Below are positions 11,101 to 23,735 of a stretch of DNA of 64,000 bases, in pieces. The notes under the pieces were generated by a model. The model saw only the letters and a list, made by a program, of their open reading frames with translations. It had not been told where the DNA came from and made no database searches. The translations under genes were made by a program, and so were the position numbers. Source of the stretch: Vanessa cardui (taxonomy: Eukaryota > Arthropoda > Insecta > Lepidoptera > Nymphalidae). The stretch lies in assembly GCF_905220365.1 (NCBI RefSeq), contig NC_061134.1:9377001-9441000 (forward strand), in the 5' to 3' direction. Each line of letters begins with the position of its first letter. The first letter of the stretch is position 1.

Positions 11101-11697
11101 AAATAAAATTTTAACAAAAAGAAAAACCGACTTCAAACAAAACACTATATTAAAACAAATGAATATGCACGAAAAAGTAATAAAAATAATTGCGTATTCA
11201 ACATATTTTTTAGAGTCTTCCTAAGTTAAATGAAATGAAAAATATTAGACTACTTAAAAGTCGATTAACGATTATATCATGTAGTTATAGTTATTGGTAT
11301 ATTTGGAGCCGGTGTCAGCCACGGTGCCCTTGCCCCAACAATCAAAAGAAAGAAGCGATACGAGCCCCTTGATTGATCCAGTATATTATTGTGTAAAAGG
11401 TAATTTGTAAAAAACATGTTTGTTAAAGTATTCTCGTATTGTTTTTTGATAGATATACTGTAGGGTTTTATTGGCTGACACCGACTCCAAATATAACAAT
11501 AATTATAACTACATGATATAATCGTTAATCGACTTTTAAGTAGTCTAATATTTTTCATTTCATTTAACTTAGGAAGACTCTAAAAAATATGTTGAATACG
11601 CAATTATTTTTATTACTTTTTCGTGCATATTCATTTGTTTTAATATAGTGTTTTGTTTGAAGTCGGTTTTTCTTTTTGTTAAAATTTTATTTATTTT
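11101..11697 (+). mobile_element. Inner fold-back palindrome standing alone
   Basis: About 597 bases starting 'aaataaaattttaacaaaaa' and ending with the reverse complement. The arms are about 220 bases each and almost perfectly complementary, around a loop near 11320-11475. It equals the inner module of the elements at 8499 and 59091 without the outer arm. Its loop is in the opposite orientation to the loop in the 8499 copy. Confidence 0.8.
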
Positions 11698-11735
11698 ACT
11701 CAATTCATATGTGTTTATACACGGTACATATACCA

Positions 11736-11926
11736 AAATAACATTTTTTTATAATTTTTGTCGGTCTGTCCGTCTGTCTGTTTGTTCCGGCTAATCTCCG
11801 GAACGGCTGGACCGATTTTGATGGGACTTTCACTGGTAGACAACTGATATATATAGGGAGTAACTTAGGCTAAAATCATATCATTTTTGTTGTATGCAAA
11901 CTCTAACAAGACCACAGCTAGTGTTT
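11736..11926 (+). mobile_element. Non-autonomous Helitron-like fragment
   Basis: Shows 'gtccgtctgtctgtttgtt', 'ggaacggctggaccgatttt', 'gggactttcactggtag' and ends 'accacagctag' before T. Same family as 5250-5592; the left part is lost. Confidence 0.5.
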
Positions 11927-11929
11927 AAA

Positions 11930-14900
11930 TAAATAATACATACACGTCTGTTTTATATGAATGTTTTTTTTTATTACGGTAAATTCATACAAAATTATAT
12001 ATGAACGTAATAAGTGTCATTCTTAGCATAGCGATAGAAAATTCATAAAATCAAAATAGTCGAATAGCTAGAGATATAGAGCTAGAGAATCGTACACGGT
12101 TATAACAACACAAGTTTCAATCAGGAATTAAATACTCAACATCAAGTGCTTATTTTGCGCAAATAAATAATCTCATTCTCGAAGCATTAAGCAATCTTTG
12201 TCGACTAAATTGTTGAAAGAAAGCCTGCCCAACTATGGAATATTTCTAATCTAAATACGTGCTTTAAAATTTATGACCGGTTTTGCATAATAACAAACGA
12301 TGTATCATTCAAACGTTCATAGCGTCGATTAAAATTGTACGGTCCAGAGTTGATCCAGAGTTACTCGCGGTGCTAAATCTTCACAGCTTGGCGTCGTTCC
12401 AGTTAGTTCATTTACCGCGTGTGATCTTCCGGATGCACTGTAGATGTAAAACAAGACCGGTCTTATTCCAAACTGCCATTTCCCTAATGGCTTTTTATGT
12501 AGGCATAATTGTGATGGCCCAGTTTTAAAGCAGTGTGTAGTTTTTGTGGTTGAAATCACTACTATAAACATTGACGGTTCTAAATGAAAATACTACGTTT
12601 TTATAGACAATAAGACGCAGTGTATTTAAACTTTTATTTAATTGAAGTAATTTCCTTTTGCCTTTGTGTTACATAATAATTGCATTCTCCAAGTGACTTG
12701 TTTAATATGCAAATCGTTTATAGAATGCTTTGGTAACGACACGCTCGCCAAAGATCTCATCTACAAACAAGAATTGTTTCCACGTGAACTTTGGTTAGAG
12801 TGAGTGAGACAGTGTAATGACAGATAAAGGATAGATACAGCTAAGGTTTCACAGTTGACAGCATATTGGCAAAGCGAAACAAGTCACCTATGCCAATATA
12901 TGTGACCAATCAAAATTTGTATTATGATTCGATACAATTCGCTTTTAGATACAATCTTGCAACAACAACAACAACAACTCTCTTGGTATCATTTGAGATT
13001 AATTGAATTTCGAAATGATTCTTTATTCAAAATGAGTAAAAAAAGCCACTCAGTTTAAAGTAATAATGTTCTATAGAACGAATAATTTTTTTGTACGTAT
13101 GTATTTTACTCTGGCCGATTCCAGTCACAGATCTTGTTCATTTGATCTGATCAGGGAGATCAAGAGAACTCAAAATTGTGCCAAAAATAAATACATTTAA
13201 AGCTTTATTTACCCCTGTAAGTGAGGATCTAAGAGTGTTTTCAACTGTAATCTTTATTTTAATTTATTCAGTAAATTGGTTTTGCTTTCCGAAGAAGGGC
13301 GACCTATGAACTTCCAAAAAGAAGTTTTAAAATATTAACAGTAGTTCTTTGTTCTAGAAACATAAATTTCATAAAACTATTTGTAATCATTTTATCGTTT
13401 CATAAGAGGATTTCAAAGTGTGTATTGTTGAAGTTAGTAAAGTTTCGATATTATATTGAAAGTATCTGACTTGGAAAATTGATTTCTTAGAAAAGAAAAC
13501 GCCCGGATGAAAAGAATCTTAGCTTTGCAGGGAATTTCTTTTATGTAGAAAACTAGTGGAAAATTACGTTTTCTTCATTTCTTCAGTATGAAGGAAATTA
13601 TTTAATTTATTAACAATCACTATTAGTTACCAGTTTAATTTAATTTTAAACGGGCAACACTGAATGAACTGGCTACTCTAATATGATGATTTTTTTCTTA
13701 TGAAAATCTTACATATAGTGACTAGACACATACACCTAAGTGAATCATTTCATAGACAATCATAAGAAGATGAAAGGATTTTTAGAAAAAACATCACGCA
13801 ATAGAAAGAAATTTGAGGGCGGACAGGATAGCCGTTTAATTTTTTTATTTTTTTTTAAATAAGTATGTTCGGAAATCAACTTTTTCTTTAAAGCAAAATT
13901 GTTTTAAGTTTTTTTTGGCTAACGTTAAATAATGAATGAATGACATTCCAAAAAAAAAAAAATATTCACTTGCTTTGTTTATTTAAAAAAAAAAAATTAT
14001 TCAGTTGCTTTGTTTACTTTTTATAAACTGTATATCCTGATGTAAAACTATAGCGATTCGAAATTCAAAAATGTTGTTCACAAATTGTTTGCGACACCGA
14101 GATGGACGTGGGATTATCCGATCGGAAATTCCGAGTTACATACGGGCGAAATAAAAAGTTTTTATACGGATACAATCTAAGTTTAACTGCATCGTACGAA
14201 CATGTGTTACAACGCCTCGAGTGCTATGACCGACATCTAAAATTGGCCTCGACATTTACAAGCTGTTTTAGCTTGGGCGGAATCCGATTTCTGAGTGCGT
14301 CCCGATTGTTTTATTGCACATTCATTTTAAAAATATCTATATTTATATAAGTAAGTCTATTCAAAAATATACAATATTTACATATTTCAATAATTATAAT
14401 TATGAACATATCAAATTAGAATTACTATTGTTTTTTATAAATTCGTACGTCAAATGAAATTTTAATTCCATTCGATATTTTAATTTCGAAAAATAATTCA
14501 TAATTTCCATACCTACTAGGGTTCAAACATTACTCGCACCAATGTATTGACATTGAATCTGTGAAGACATTAAATCATCTCAATAAAATAATAATTGATG
14601 TAATTACATGTACATAAAATCTTAGTCACCGAGTGTGGTCATGCATTGGTAGGAATTGTTACCTAATTGTTCTTACAGTACCTAGGCCAATGTACGGGAC
14701 TATTTGATCGGCAGCATCCCTATAAAAAAATACATTTTTTTATAAATTTTGATTGGCATTATTCTTGTAGCTGCTGTAACTATATTAACAAAATAATTTT
14801 TGACTGTAAAAATGTGTTACCAGCATACCGAAACATTCTCAGATATACGAATAACTAGTGGTCTATTGAATGCTTGTAGCTTGTAAGCCGATGTAATTTT

Positions 14901-15190
14901 CAGGTGTGCAAATTATAACAGAGTTATTCGCTCGTACTGTCTCAAAGCCGGGTTTTCATTTCCGTAACACGTAGTAAATAATAGATGGTTTTGACCACAA
15001 AGTGTATTTTGCAAATGAAAATACAATATCTCTCAGGTAGAGTCAGTGAATTCGCTAACCAACCGTCGGGATATTGGTTGTTTTATTCATGTGTCCTATT
15101 CAAATTATTCAATATTTATCATTTTACAATAGCAAAATTTTACTATTTTTATAAACAAATGAGTAACGATTATGTTTATGTACTGGTTTT
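11930..15190. other. Spacer with two decayed hairpin-headed repeats
   Basis: Decayed copies of the hairpin-headed repeat are visible at about 12790-12910 ('gagtgagtgagacagtgtaa') and 14610-14730. Short A or T runs occur at about 13945-14010. The open frames in this stretch have no coding-like composition. Confidence 0.35.
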
Positions 15191-15196
15191 AATGTC

Positions 15197-15510
15197 CACA
15201 ACAACAACAACAGTCTGTAAATTTCCCACGGCTGGGCTTAAACCTCCTCTCCCTTTGAGGACAAAGTTTGTAACATATTACACCACGCTATTTCAATGCG
15301 GATTAGTAGAATACATATGTTGCAGAATTTCTATTAAATTACACATATGCAGGTTTCCTCAAGATGTCATCACCACCGAGTAGGAGAAGAATAATAAACA
15401 CAAATTAAGCACATACATATTGATGAATTGAAGGACATACATAGTGGTGTTTACCTGGGCTTAAACCCGCAATCATCGGTTAGGATGCAAGCGTTCTAAC
15501 ATCTCGGCCC
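15197..15510 (-). mobile_element. tRNA-derived SINE, family 1, full length
   Basis: Tail 'caacaacaacaacagtctg' at 15199, body with 'tttgaggacaaagtttg' and 'gcaggtttcctc', and head 'aacccgcaatcatcggtta' in minus orientation. Diverged from the 1901 copy but complete. Confidence 0.75.
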
Positions 15511-16083
15511 TTCAACGGATTCATCCAAATATGAAAGGGATGAGTAGGTGTAAACCCTATGATATCTTCTATAGCTCTGATTGAATGTATTTTATGATGA
15601 TCTCATTTGTAATTTGACTTGGAAAACCAATTACACAATATTAATAGACATCATTTATTTATAATTTATTATTTTAAGCGAAGAAGGTTGATTTTATTTG
15701 AATGACTTAAAGATATTATTAGAAAATTTAAAGACATTCCAGTGGAATCATAATATATTTTAGTGGCAATAACTTCGCCGGAGTTTGTTACGTATTCAAA
15801 AACGTAATTTGCTTTGAGCCGTTGTGAGCGATAAAATTATTATATTAGTAATTTTCGTTTAACAACAATAGGTATTTATGTATTCTGTATTCAAAACTGA
15901 ATGGATTTTATCAGAATATCAGATATTAACTGTAGTTTCAGATATGTCAATCACTTTACATTGGATCAGCTAACCAGCTTCAAAGCTAGCTGTTGTGGAC
16001 CTTATCTAAATGTAATGTGCCACTATTAATACAACAATGGGTATACTGCATTATCAAGTAATGCCGGTATCGTATCTGTGCAG

Positions 16084-16175
16084 AGCCTCCGCGGACTTCG
16101 CCTCAGCAGGATGGGGGGTTGGGAACACCCCGCTCCACAGTGTCACCGCCTGACCCTTCACCCACATTTCCAACG
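16084..16175 (+). CDS. Membrane-protein gene, exon A (Pro/Ser/Thr-rich stalk)
   Basis: First recognised exon of the host gene. Acceptor 'tatctgtgcag', donor GTAATA. The first two bases complete a codon from an upstream exon, then 30 codons follow (start PPRTSPQQDGGLG, end SPTFPT), closing in phase 0 at the next exon. The segment is rich in Pro, Ser and Thr with no Cys, as expected of a flexible, possibly O-glycosylated stalk just outside the membrane. GC content is far above the surrounding intron. The competing frames hit a stop inside or at the donor, so the chosen frame is the only one that joins the next exon. Confidence 0.7.
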
Positions 16176-16884
16176 GTAATAATAGCTTAGTTTACCTTAG
16201 CACTTGAACATTGTTGGTTTGACATCATGTTCTACGAAACGTGTCCTCACTTGTGTAAATAAAAGTTTATTTAAAACAATATTATCATTGAGCATTTTTT
16301 ATTAAAAGCATAATATAAAATGCGTAGACAATTTATCACGCTGTAATTCATACTTAATACAACTTTGATCTTTGCCAAATTTACTGGAAAAAAATTATTG
16401 TACCTTTGCGTATAAAATTTCTACCTCGAAATATTCTCTTTGATTTCGAAAGCGACAAAAAAGGGATGAATATTTTAGTTTTAACGTTGAATTTCGGAAG
16501 CTACTTATTCTATCAAATAAATTTTCTTTGATATGGAAACATTTTACAGTTAAAATATAAATAAATATTTAAAAAAAATAGCTATAATTAAACTTTGCAA
16601 ATATAAATGTAAATTCTAAACCTTACGATGTTGTAGAGTTCAAAAGCCAATGAATTTAATTACTGGGAAATCATTTTATTGACAGATTATTTTGGGTATG
16701 AAATATTCAATTAAAGCATTTTGGATATTAATGTTCCTTAAGATTTTGTAACTAAGATGAAAATTAGGATATTGTATAACATAACACATAAAGGATGTAC
16801 ACCTCTTGATACTAGATGTCGATCTTAATAAGATTAAACTTATTGAATCAAAAAACACACAATATTAGTACTCAATTAATATAC

Positions 16885-17177
16885 TACTTGGTGGTAGGGC
16901 TTTGTGCTATCCCGTCTGTGTAGGTACCACCCACTCTTCAGTTATTTTTCCGCCAAATAGCATTACTCAGTATTGTTGTGTTCCGGTTTGAAGGGTGAGT
17001 GAGCCAGTGTAACTACAGTCACAAGGGACATAACATCTTAGTTCCCAAGGTTGGTGCCACATTGACGATGTAAAGAATAGTTATTATTTCTTACAGCGTC
17101 ATTGTCTATGGGTGATGGTGACCACTTACCATCAGGTGGCGCATATGCTCGGCCGCCAACTTATACTATAAAAAAAA
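16885..17177 (+). repeat. Hairpin-headed repeat, near full length, in an intron
   Basis: All family blocks are in order, from GGTGGTAGGGCTT...CCCGTCTG through 'cagtattgttgtgttccgg', 'gtcattgtctatgggtgatgg' and 'accatcaggtgg' to an A run. It lies between exons A and B. Confidence 0.8.
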
Positions 17178-17275
17178 TATGATACTTAATCTGGATATTG
17201 CATTGACTAATATAGTCAATGCAATAAATTTTATGCTTTATTAGTTTGTTATAATTGAATTATTTTCTGTAACAG

Positions 17276-17413
17276 ATACGAGGTGTGGAGATTGGCATCG
17301 TAGTATTAGTACTTATCGTATGGATAGGTGCTATCGTACTATTCTTCAATCGATGGGGGAAAATCCGTATGTTACTACCGTATCAGCCAGATTACAAACA
17401 GGAACAGTTGAAG
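17276..17413 (+). CDS. Membrane-protein gene, exon B (transmembrane helix)
   Basis: Acceptor 'ttctgtaacag', donor GTAAAT; 138 bases, 46 codons, phase 0 at both ends. Codons 5-24 encode one hydrophobic helix (EIGIVVLVLIVWIGAIVLFF). The basic juxtamembrane sequence NRWGKIRMLLPYQPDYKQEQ follows, so by the positive-inside rule the stalk is outside and the tail inside (type I topology). The combination of TM and juxtamembrane motif looks strongly constrained, but I cannot name the family and give no symbol. Adjacent exons fit in phase on both sides, which supports a real gene over a chance frame. Confidence 0.75.
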
Positions 17414-17999
17414 GTAAATCTGTAATAACATAATTTAATATTGAATATATATTTATAAGTATATTTAGTTTAACTGTTACGCATTCCATTATCAATAAAA
17501 TTTTGGCAGGTCGATACGCGTTCATCAAATTCAACGCCATAGGATACATAGATGGTGTGTTTTTACTTTACCTAACTGTAATTGCTAGCCGCAAACATTA
17601 ATGATTTCTTTATAAAAAAAAACCTACTAAAACTAATATTTGGCTGCCTTTATAGTTAACCCTGTAATAACCATATACATGAGCGCTTTCTAGCACCTGA
17701 ATATAAATAATCATATGTCTGGTAAAACTTCTCGACCTCTATCTCAATAACTCCAGTGATTGTATGTATTTCTAACTTATTAATTTATCTTTCACCGTCA
17801 TTGAGTATACCAAATATATTAGCGTAAGCATTCCAGTACTTCGAATAATCTTCCAATTTTGTACAGTTTCTTCAAATCTTTATTAAATACTTTGTAACAA
17901 CTTTTTATTAAAAGTATAACCATGTTTGTTATATTATTTTCAAGTGTTGATAAAGATGATAATTTTGTGTCAGATAATGATATCGGTTTTGCTTCCCAG

Positions 18000-18077
18000 G
18001 TGCCAGGAAGCAGCGCTTTAGCAGCTGCAACAGCTGGAGGCACTTGTGGAGCTCATTCAGCGCCCTCAGCATGTTCG
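18000..18077 (+). CDS. Membrane-protein gene, exon C
   Basis: Acceptor 'tttgcttcccag', donor GTAATT; 78 bases, 26 codons, phase 0 at both ends. It encodes a small-residue segment starting VPGSSALAAATAGG with two Cys, part of the cytoplasmic tail just after the juxtamembrane segment. A symmetric 78-base exon could be skipped without shifting the frame. The intron after it runs about 21 kb to 39297. Confidence 0.65.
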
Positions 18078-19578
18078 GTAATTATAAATATTTATTTAGT
18101 TGCTTCTGTTTACTGATTAGAACATTTAACCTGGATTCGTATTCAATTAATTCTAAAAAAAATAGTAATCAAATTGAGTGATGTAGCAATTGTGTGTGTG
18201 AGATGTTTGTTATAGTATGAACTTATCCGAAACTTTTTCTTTACTATGCAAAATCCTATTAGGATATTGGAAATCATTCGGATGTAAGAATATTTTAAGT
18301 AATTAGCACATTTTTCAATGTAGATGTAGTTACGCTATATAAACTTAGAATTTCTGTGTAGTGCGATCAATTAGCGAAAAAAAAAAATATCAAATGCCGG
18401 ATACAACGCAAATGCTCGCATAATGCTGACTGCTAGAACTTGACAACTCAAGGTTAAGCAAAGGTTTAAGATTGCAGTACAAAGACAGGGTTAGCGTGAT
18501 TCCTATTCAACCGCATTGCACCATTTCTATACAGTAAAGGTCGAGAAAATCCTGCATTTGGTTATTATATATAACCTCCTTTGTATTTATTTTTTTAATA
18601 TAAACAAAACCTTACCTTTTTGGCGATGATTCGAAATGACTATTGGTGTTTCGATATTGCTTTGTTTGCTGATCAGATTAATTCAGAATGCGGCTCTGTT
18701 CGCGGTATTGCGGTTTCGTACTGGCCATATGTAACATTCAAATTGGTGCAATAAATATTGTGGTTTAAAAATAGAACAGTAAATCATAATGAAAATCATG
18801 TCGTGTTGAATAAATTAAAAACGAAGCTATTTATATTCTACTATAACATATACAAAGAAATACAAAGTAAATAATATTATGAAATAATAATTCAAATTTA
18901 TGACTCGTAGATACATTCCTACGAACTATCATGGAAATGGTTATACCATTATTTTATAACCGATAAACAGAGCAATAAGCTAAATTTTTATTTCGAAATT
19001 TGCAACAAAATTGCATAATATGAAGACGCTAAAGGATTTTTATAAAGCTAGCATGCAAGAGATTGGATTTTTATATCTTCAATAAATTGAACGTTTAAAG
19101 AGAAAACCAGTTATTACCAGTTGTAACCAGTTTACAAAATATACGCAAAATTTGTTTAGTGATATCTTTAAATTGATTTAAAGTTATTTATTTTCATATA
19201 AAATATTGCTAATAACGCTTTAAAGTTATCAAAGACTTATTAATAGTTTCGCTGTATAAATACTGCTCTACAATTTGATGTAGTTATGAGGATGCTTCTT
19301 GCTTGAACATTTTTTACTCTCCGTAGTAGCCTTATAATTAATTATATAAGCTACTGATAACAAGAAACTCACTAATGATAAAACTACTGACGAAGTTCAT
19401 TAATTATAAGTTCAGACGCAAATGTTGAAACTCGATATACTAATTATTAATCTGTCATTGTTGCTAACTAATTAACACCTAATTGTATCTCACTTGTTGT
19501 CTAACACTTTTTGTTCACGAATGTTGATAGTTAAATGCAGCCTTTAATGATTGTTTTTAAATCCCTCCACACTCTGAG

Positions 19579-19866
19579 CTGAGATGGCCCAGTGGTGCCA
19601 GCGTGCATCTTAACCGATGAATGCGGGTTCAAACCCAGGCAAGCACCACTATATATATGTGCTTAATTTGTGTTTATAATTCATCTCAAGCTCGGCAGTG
19701 AAGGAAAAAATCGTGAGGAAACCTGCATGTGTCTAATTTCATTGAAATTCTGCCACATGTGCATTTCACCAACCCGCATTGGATCAGCGTTGTGGAATAT
19801 GTTCCAAACCCTGTCCTTATTGGGAGAGGAGGCCTTAGCCCAGCATTGGGAAAATAAATGCTGTTA
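19579..19866 (+). mobile_element. tRNA-derived SINE, family 1, sense orientation
   Basis: Head 'gagatggcccagtggtgcc' (A box), B box 'gggttcaaacccagg', body with 'gaaaaaatcgtgaggaaacc', ending 'gggaaaataaatgctgtta'. Full length, intronic. Confidence 0.8.
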
Positions 19867-20170
19867 ATTTACTTTACTACTCTCTAAACCATTCATACAA
19901 GATTCATACACGACTAGAACTGCGTAGTATGCTAACTTAAACCTGAATTATTTGATTCGTATAGTAATTAAAATAATTTAAATGGAATTTAACAGTGTCA
20001 AAAAACCTTACAAATATTTCTTCAAGAAAATCAAATGTGTCCAAAAATTACTTTATTTTCTTTAATTTATAAAAGGAAACAAATTATAATTACAAGTATT
20101 TATCCAGCTTTAAATATACCACAGATATAAGTTTTAATAAAATAAAATTAAAAAATTATAGATAATAATA

Positions 20171-21449
20171 TTAGGTTGGGGAAAAAGTCTTTTCGCATAT
20201 AGTATGTATGAACTTGTAATAAAATCTCTTTGGCTATACCATTTGTATCTGGCTGGTTTTGGTATCATTAAAACGTTTTAATTTTAAAGAAGGCACTTCC
20301 AAATTCAAATTAGGAATTTGTGTGATTTTCATTTGTTTTTGTTGTTGTTAAAATGAGTGAATCTAAAGAAAAAATTCGATACATAAAATTTTACTATAAA
20401 AAAGGTAAAAATGCAACTCAAGCCGCGAAAAAAATTTGTGATGTTTATGGACCTAATGCAGTATCTGTGAGAGTAGCGCAAGTTTGGTTTAAGCTTTTTC
20501 AAGCCGGAAATTTTGATATCAAAGATGCATCTCACTCTGGTCGCCCTGTTACGGACAAAATTGATGCCATTTTTGAAAAAGTGGAGCAAGATCGGCATAT
20601 TAGTAGTTACGATGTAGCTGAAGAACTGGCAATTGATCACAAAACGGTTTTGACTCATTTGAATAAAGCTGGGTACACAAAAAAGCTCGATATATGGGTG
20701 CCTCATGAACTCACTGAAAGAAACCTAATGAACCGTGTACTCATTTGTGATTCTTTATTACGACGTAATGAAACCGAACCATTTTTGAAGAAGCTGATAA
20801 CTGGTGATGAAAAGTGGATCACATACGACAAGAACGTGCGAAAAAGATCGTGGTCAAAGGCCGGTCAAGCTTCACAGACTGTGGCAAAACCCGGATTAAC
20901 TCGCAACAAGGTAATGCTGTGTGTATGGTGGGATTGGAAGGGCATTATTCATTATGAGCTGTTACCGCCCGGCAGGACCATCGATTCAGAACGGTATTAC
21001 GAACAATTGATGAGATTGAAGCAAGAAATTGAGAGAAAGCGGCCAGAATTGATCATCAGAAGGGGTGCTGTTTTTCACCATGACAACGCTAGACCTTACA
21101 CATCTTTAGCCACTCAACAAAAATTACGAGAGTTTGGCTGGGAGGTATTAATGCATCCGCCGTATAGTCCTGACCTTGCACCTTCAGATTTTCATCTGTT
21201 TCGGTCTCTGCAGATTTCCTTAGGCAGTGTCAGGTTAACATCGAGAGGACTGACAAAACCACTTGTCGCAGTTTTTCGATCAGAAGCCCCAACATTTTTA
21301 CAGCAATGGGATCATGTCACTACCAACAAGATGGCAAAAAGTTATGGAACAAAATGGCACCTACATACTTTAGTCAAATGTAAATAAACTATAAAAAAAA
21401 CTTTTTGAATTTTCATATAAAATACGAAGAAACTTTTTCCCCAACCTAT
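20171..21449 (+). mobile_element. Mariner transposon, 1279 bp, TA target duplication
   Basis: The left end reads TTAGGTTGGGGAAAAAGT and the right end is its complement apart from the terminal base and some inner positions (17 bases match from TAGG). A TA dinucleotide flanks both sides (20169-20170 and 21450-21451), the mariner insertion signature. Length is normal for the family. It lies in the sense orientation within the host gene's long intron. The ends look intact, while the transposase C-terminus is damaged. Confidence 0.92.
20353..21387 (+). CDS. Mariner transposase, C-terminus frameshifted
   Basis: 344 codons. An N-terminal helix-turn-helix DNA-binding half is followed by the linker motif WVPHEL (residues 115-120) and a DDD catalytic core. 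The three metal-binding aspartates are D152 (TGDEKWITYD), D244 (HHDNARPY) and D279 (YSPDLAPSDF), with 34 residues between the last two, so this is a D,D34D mariner. It normally cuts and pastes the element at TA sites in the nucleus. From about residue 297 (near base 21245) the sequence leaves the family pattern. The usual C-terminal reading continues in another frame, consistent with a 2-base deletion, and that frame also holds a TGA. The copy is therefore probably inactive. Start chosen at ATG 20353, giving the usual family length. Confidence 0.88.
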   Translation: MSESKEKIRYIKFYYKKGKNATQAAKKICDVYGPNAVSVRVAQVWFKLFQAGNFDIKDASHSGRPVTDKIDAIFEKVEQDRHISSYDVAEELAIDHKTVLTHLNKAGYTKKLDIWVPHELTERNLMNRVLICDSLLRRNETEPFLKKLITGDEKWITYDKNVRKRSWSKAGQASQTVAKPGLTRNKVMLCVWWDWKGIIHYELLPPGRTIDSERYYEQLMRLKQEIERKRPELIIRRGAVFHHDNARPYTSLATQQKLREFGWEVLMHPPYSPDLAPSDFHLFRSLQISLGSVRLTSRGLTKPLVAVFRSEAPTFLQQWDHVTTNKMAKSYGTKWHLHTLVKCK

Positions 21450-22831
21450 TAGTAGTCTAAGATAATGTAATCACTGCAGTTGTACTATATAATTACAGCA
21501 GGATATGTCATTTTACTTATGTAGATAAATGCGAGTTAAAACATCTCAGTATATGTGTTATAATAGTAATCCAATTCTTCTCTAAAAATTCTTGTAATCT
21601 CCCTTGATAACCCATGATAATCAGCTTTATATGACATTATTTTGAGTGACTATGATAGTTCAGCTGTTCGACCAATTATAAAATAATACAAGTCTAAAAT
21701 TGGATAGACCAACTTTCAAACATTTTTATATCTTCCTCCAATTTAAAATTATCTCTGGACTCAAGAGGCATTCTGTCTATAAAATAAATTAAAAGCATAT
21801 GTGTCTTCCCAAAACATTCACCGAAATGAATGCTAAATAATTTATATAGTTATGTATTAATGTAATTTTTCGTAGTGACTTTATTAATGTCCAATGTTCT
21901 ATGTATCATTTTTAAATCAATATATATACTATAATAGACTGTTGTAGAAACTAGAATACTTTTTCTGACTGACCTATAATTGACATTTGTCAACCATATG
22001 ATTACTTTGGATTCTTATTGTAATTTACTAGTTTTATTTAATTTTGAATTAATGTAGAATTTTTTGAAACGAATTAATTGCATGTATTTAATTTCAATTA
22101 CAATAGCTAGTAAGTACCCGGCGTAACTTTATGTTTATGTAAGTATTTATTTACATAATATAAACAATCATGACGAATTAAAATTACCATAACATAATTT
22201 CAACATTTTACAATAATAATAATAATTATTTCAAAACAGATCTAATACTTTTATATTAATTTACTTATCTCTTAAATCATAAGCTTTCTTGATAAAAAAT
22301 TCATCATTTGGGATTAAAGATGAGGTGATCTAAAAGTATAAAAACTATTTTTATTCTACAAATATTATACGTATAAGTAGTAAAGCTAATTCATGCCCTA
22401 GTAGACTTGACTTAACGTAGTTCTTTGACTAACACGCTTTTGAACTTCTAAAATTGATAATTCATTCTAAGTTAGTTTGACATAGATATCTGACTTAACT
22501 AAGTTTGGAGGATTAGAGAGCTTTCGAAAGTTATCAGAACTTGTAGATATCTGATAACATAATCTGAATAGCAACGATAATGAATCTAATAAAATAAAAC
22601 GGGCGAATGAAACGCATTATTTTTGTTACAAAATGCATATGGATAAAAAATATTTGATGATGGACTGACGTAAGTCCAAGAAGTTACGCAAATCTAAATA
22701 TCCATTAATTCCATCGCGCATAAAGAATTTCGGTAACTTCTTTGTAGCGCTGTTAAAAAATGGAATCCTCTACCAGCACACGATCCCCTACTCTTAAAAC
22801 TTTCTTAAAGAAGACTTGTAGAGCTATGACA

Positions 22832-23090
22832 TTATATCTTAGCTCTCAAGGTTGGTGGTTCATTGGCGATATAAGGAATATAACCGTTCCTTACAATCCA
22901 ATCAATCCAATATAAATGGCCGGAGGTGACCACTATCCATCGGTTGGCCCATTTTCTGTACGACTATCAACATTATAAAAACTATTTCAAAAATTAAATC
23001 TGCAATTCGGAAAAGCATGGTTCTTAATTCTATGGATGGCAGTGACCACTTACCATCATCGATTTGCCCAGCTGTAACTTTTATCATAAC
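22832..23090 (+). repeat. Decayed hairpin-headed repeat fragments
   Basis: Blocks 'aaggttggtggttcattggcga' (22850) and 'ggaggtgaccactatccatc' (22925) are followed by a second partial right end at about 23030 ('gtgaccacttaccatca'). Probably two old overlapping copies. Confidence 0.5.
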
Positions 23091-23455
23091 ATTACCACCG
23101 GTGCTCGAGTTCATAAAAATAACAAAATAAATAAATTCGCTTATATAAACACATAAAAATCCGTAAGAGTGATACACGAAATATCATATAATCTTATCGA
23201 GTACTAAAACACTGTACCGTCAAACGTAAATCTCAATTCCAATTTGATCGTAACCACCGATGCTTATCGGAATGATTGCGTAAATATAAAAGTAACATAA
23301 CTGTGGATGAACGTGGAACCATTTCATCGTAAGCGAGGGATGGCGATCTGTGTAATATGTACAAGCTGGTTCATCGGAAATATTGCCGAGCATAGATCAC
23401 ACTCTCAGTTTTAAATAGTAGTTTTTTTTATAAACTTCGACATAAATCCATTTTT

Positions 23456-23735
23456 AGGGTTCCGTATTCAAAAGGTAAAACGGTACCCTATTACAAGGAT
23501 TCCTCTGTCCATCCACCTGGTACATCTCATGAACCGTAAAAGTTTGGCAGTCGAATTTTTCACAGATAATATATACCAGTTACCGCTTTAATAACAAATC
23601 CTATATAACAGAATGAAATAAATATTTAAGGGCAATACTAGAAACATATTTTTTGCCCTTTTTATAGATAATGGAACGGAACACTTCGTGCGCGAGTGCT
23701 GCTAGCACTTAGCCGATTTTTTTTTAATTTGCTGA
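23456..23735 (+). repeat. 'agggttccgt' repeat, decayed
   Basis: Starts 'tagggttccgtattcaaaag', contains 'tctcatgaaccgtaaaagtt' and 'gaatttttcacagataata', and ends 'gtgcgcgagtgctgctagca' with a T run. This order matches a dispersed repeat I associate with moths and butterflies; its class is not clear from sequence. Confidence 0.5.

Noticed and set aside
11277..11558. 93-codon minus-strand frame, with a twin at 62445-62726
   Set aside because: Lies across the arms and loop of the fold-back palindrome; the similarity between the two comes from the repeat, and the frame is not kept in the 59091 copy.
12283..12571. Overlapping open frames on both strands in a slightly GC-richer patch
   Set aside because: Neither strand gives a recognisable protein or splice-bounded exon.
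14102..14350. 82-codon + strand open frame
   Set aside because: Considered as an upstream exon of the membrane-protein gene; no acceptor or donor in phase and no domain similarity, so not used.
14985..15383. 132-codon + strand open frame
   Set aside because: Half of it is a tRNA-derived SINE in reverse; composition is not protein-like.
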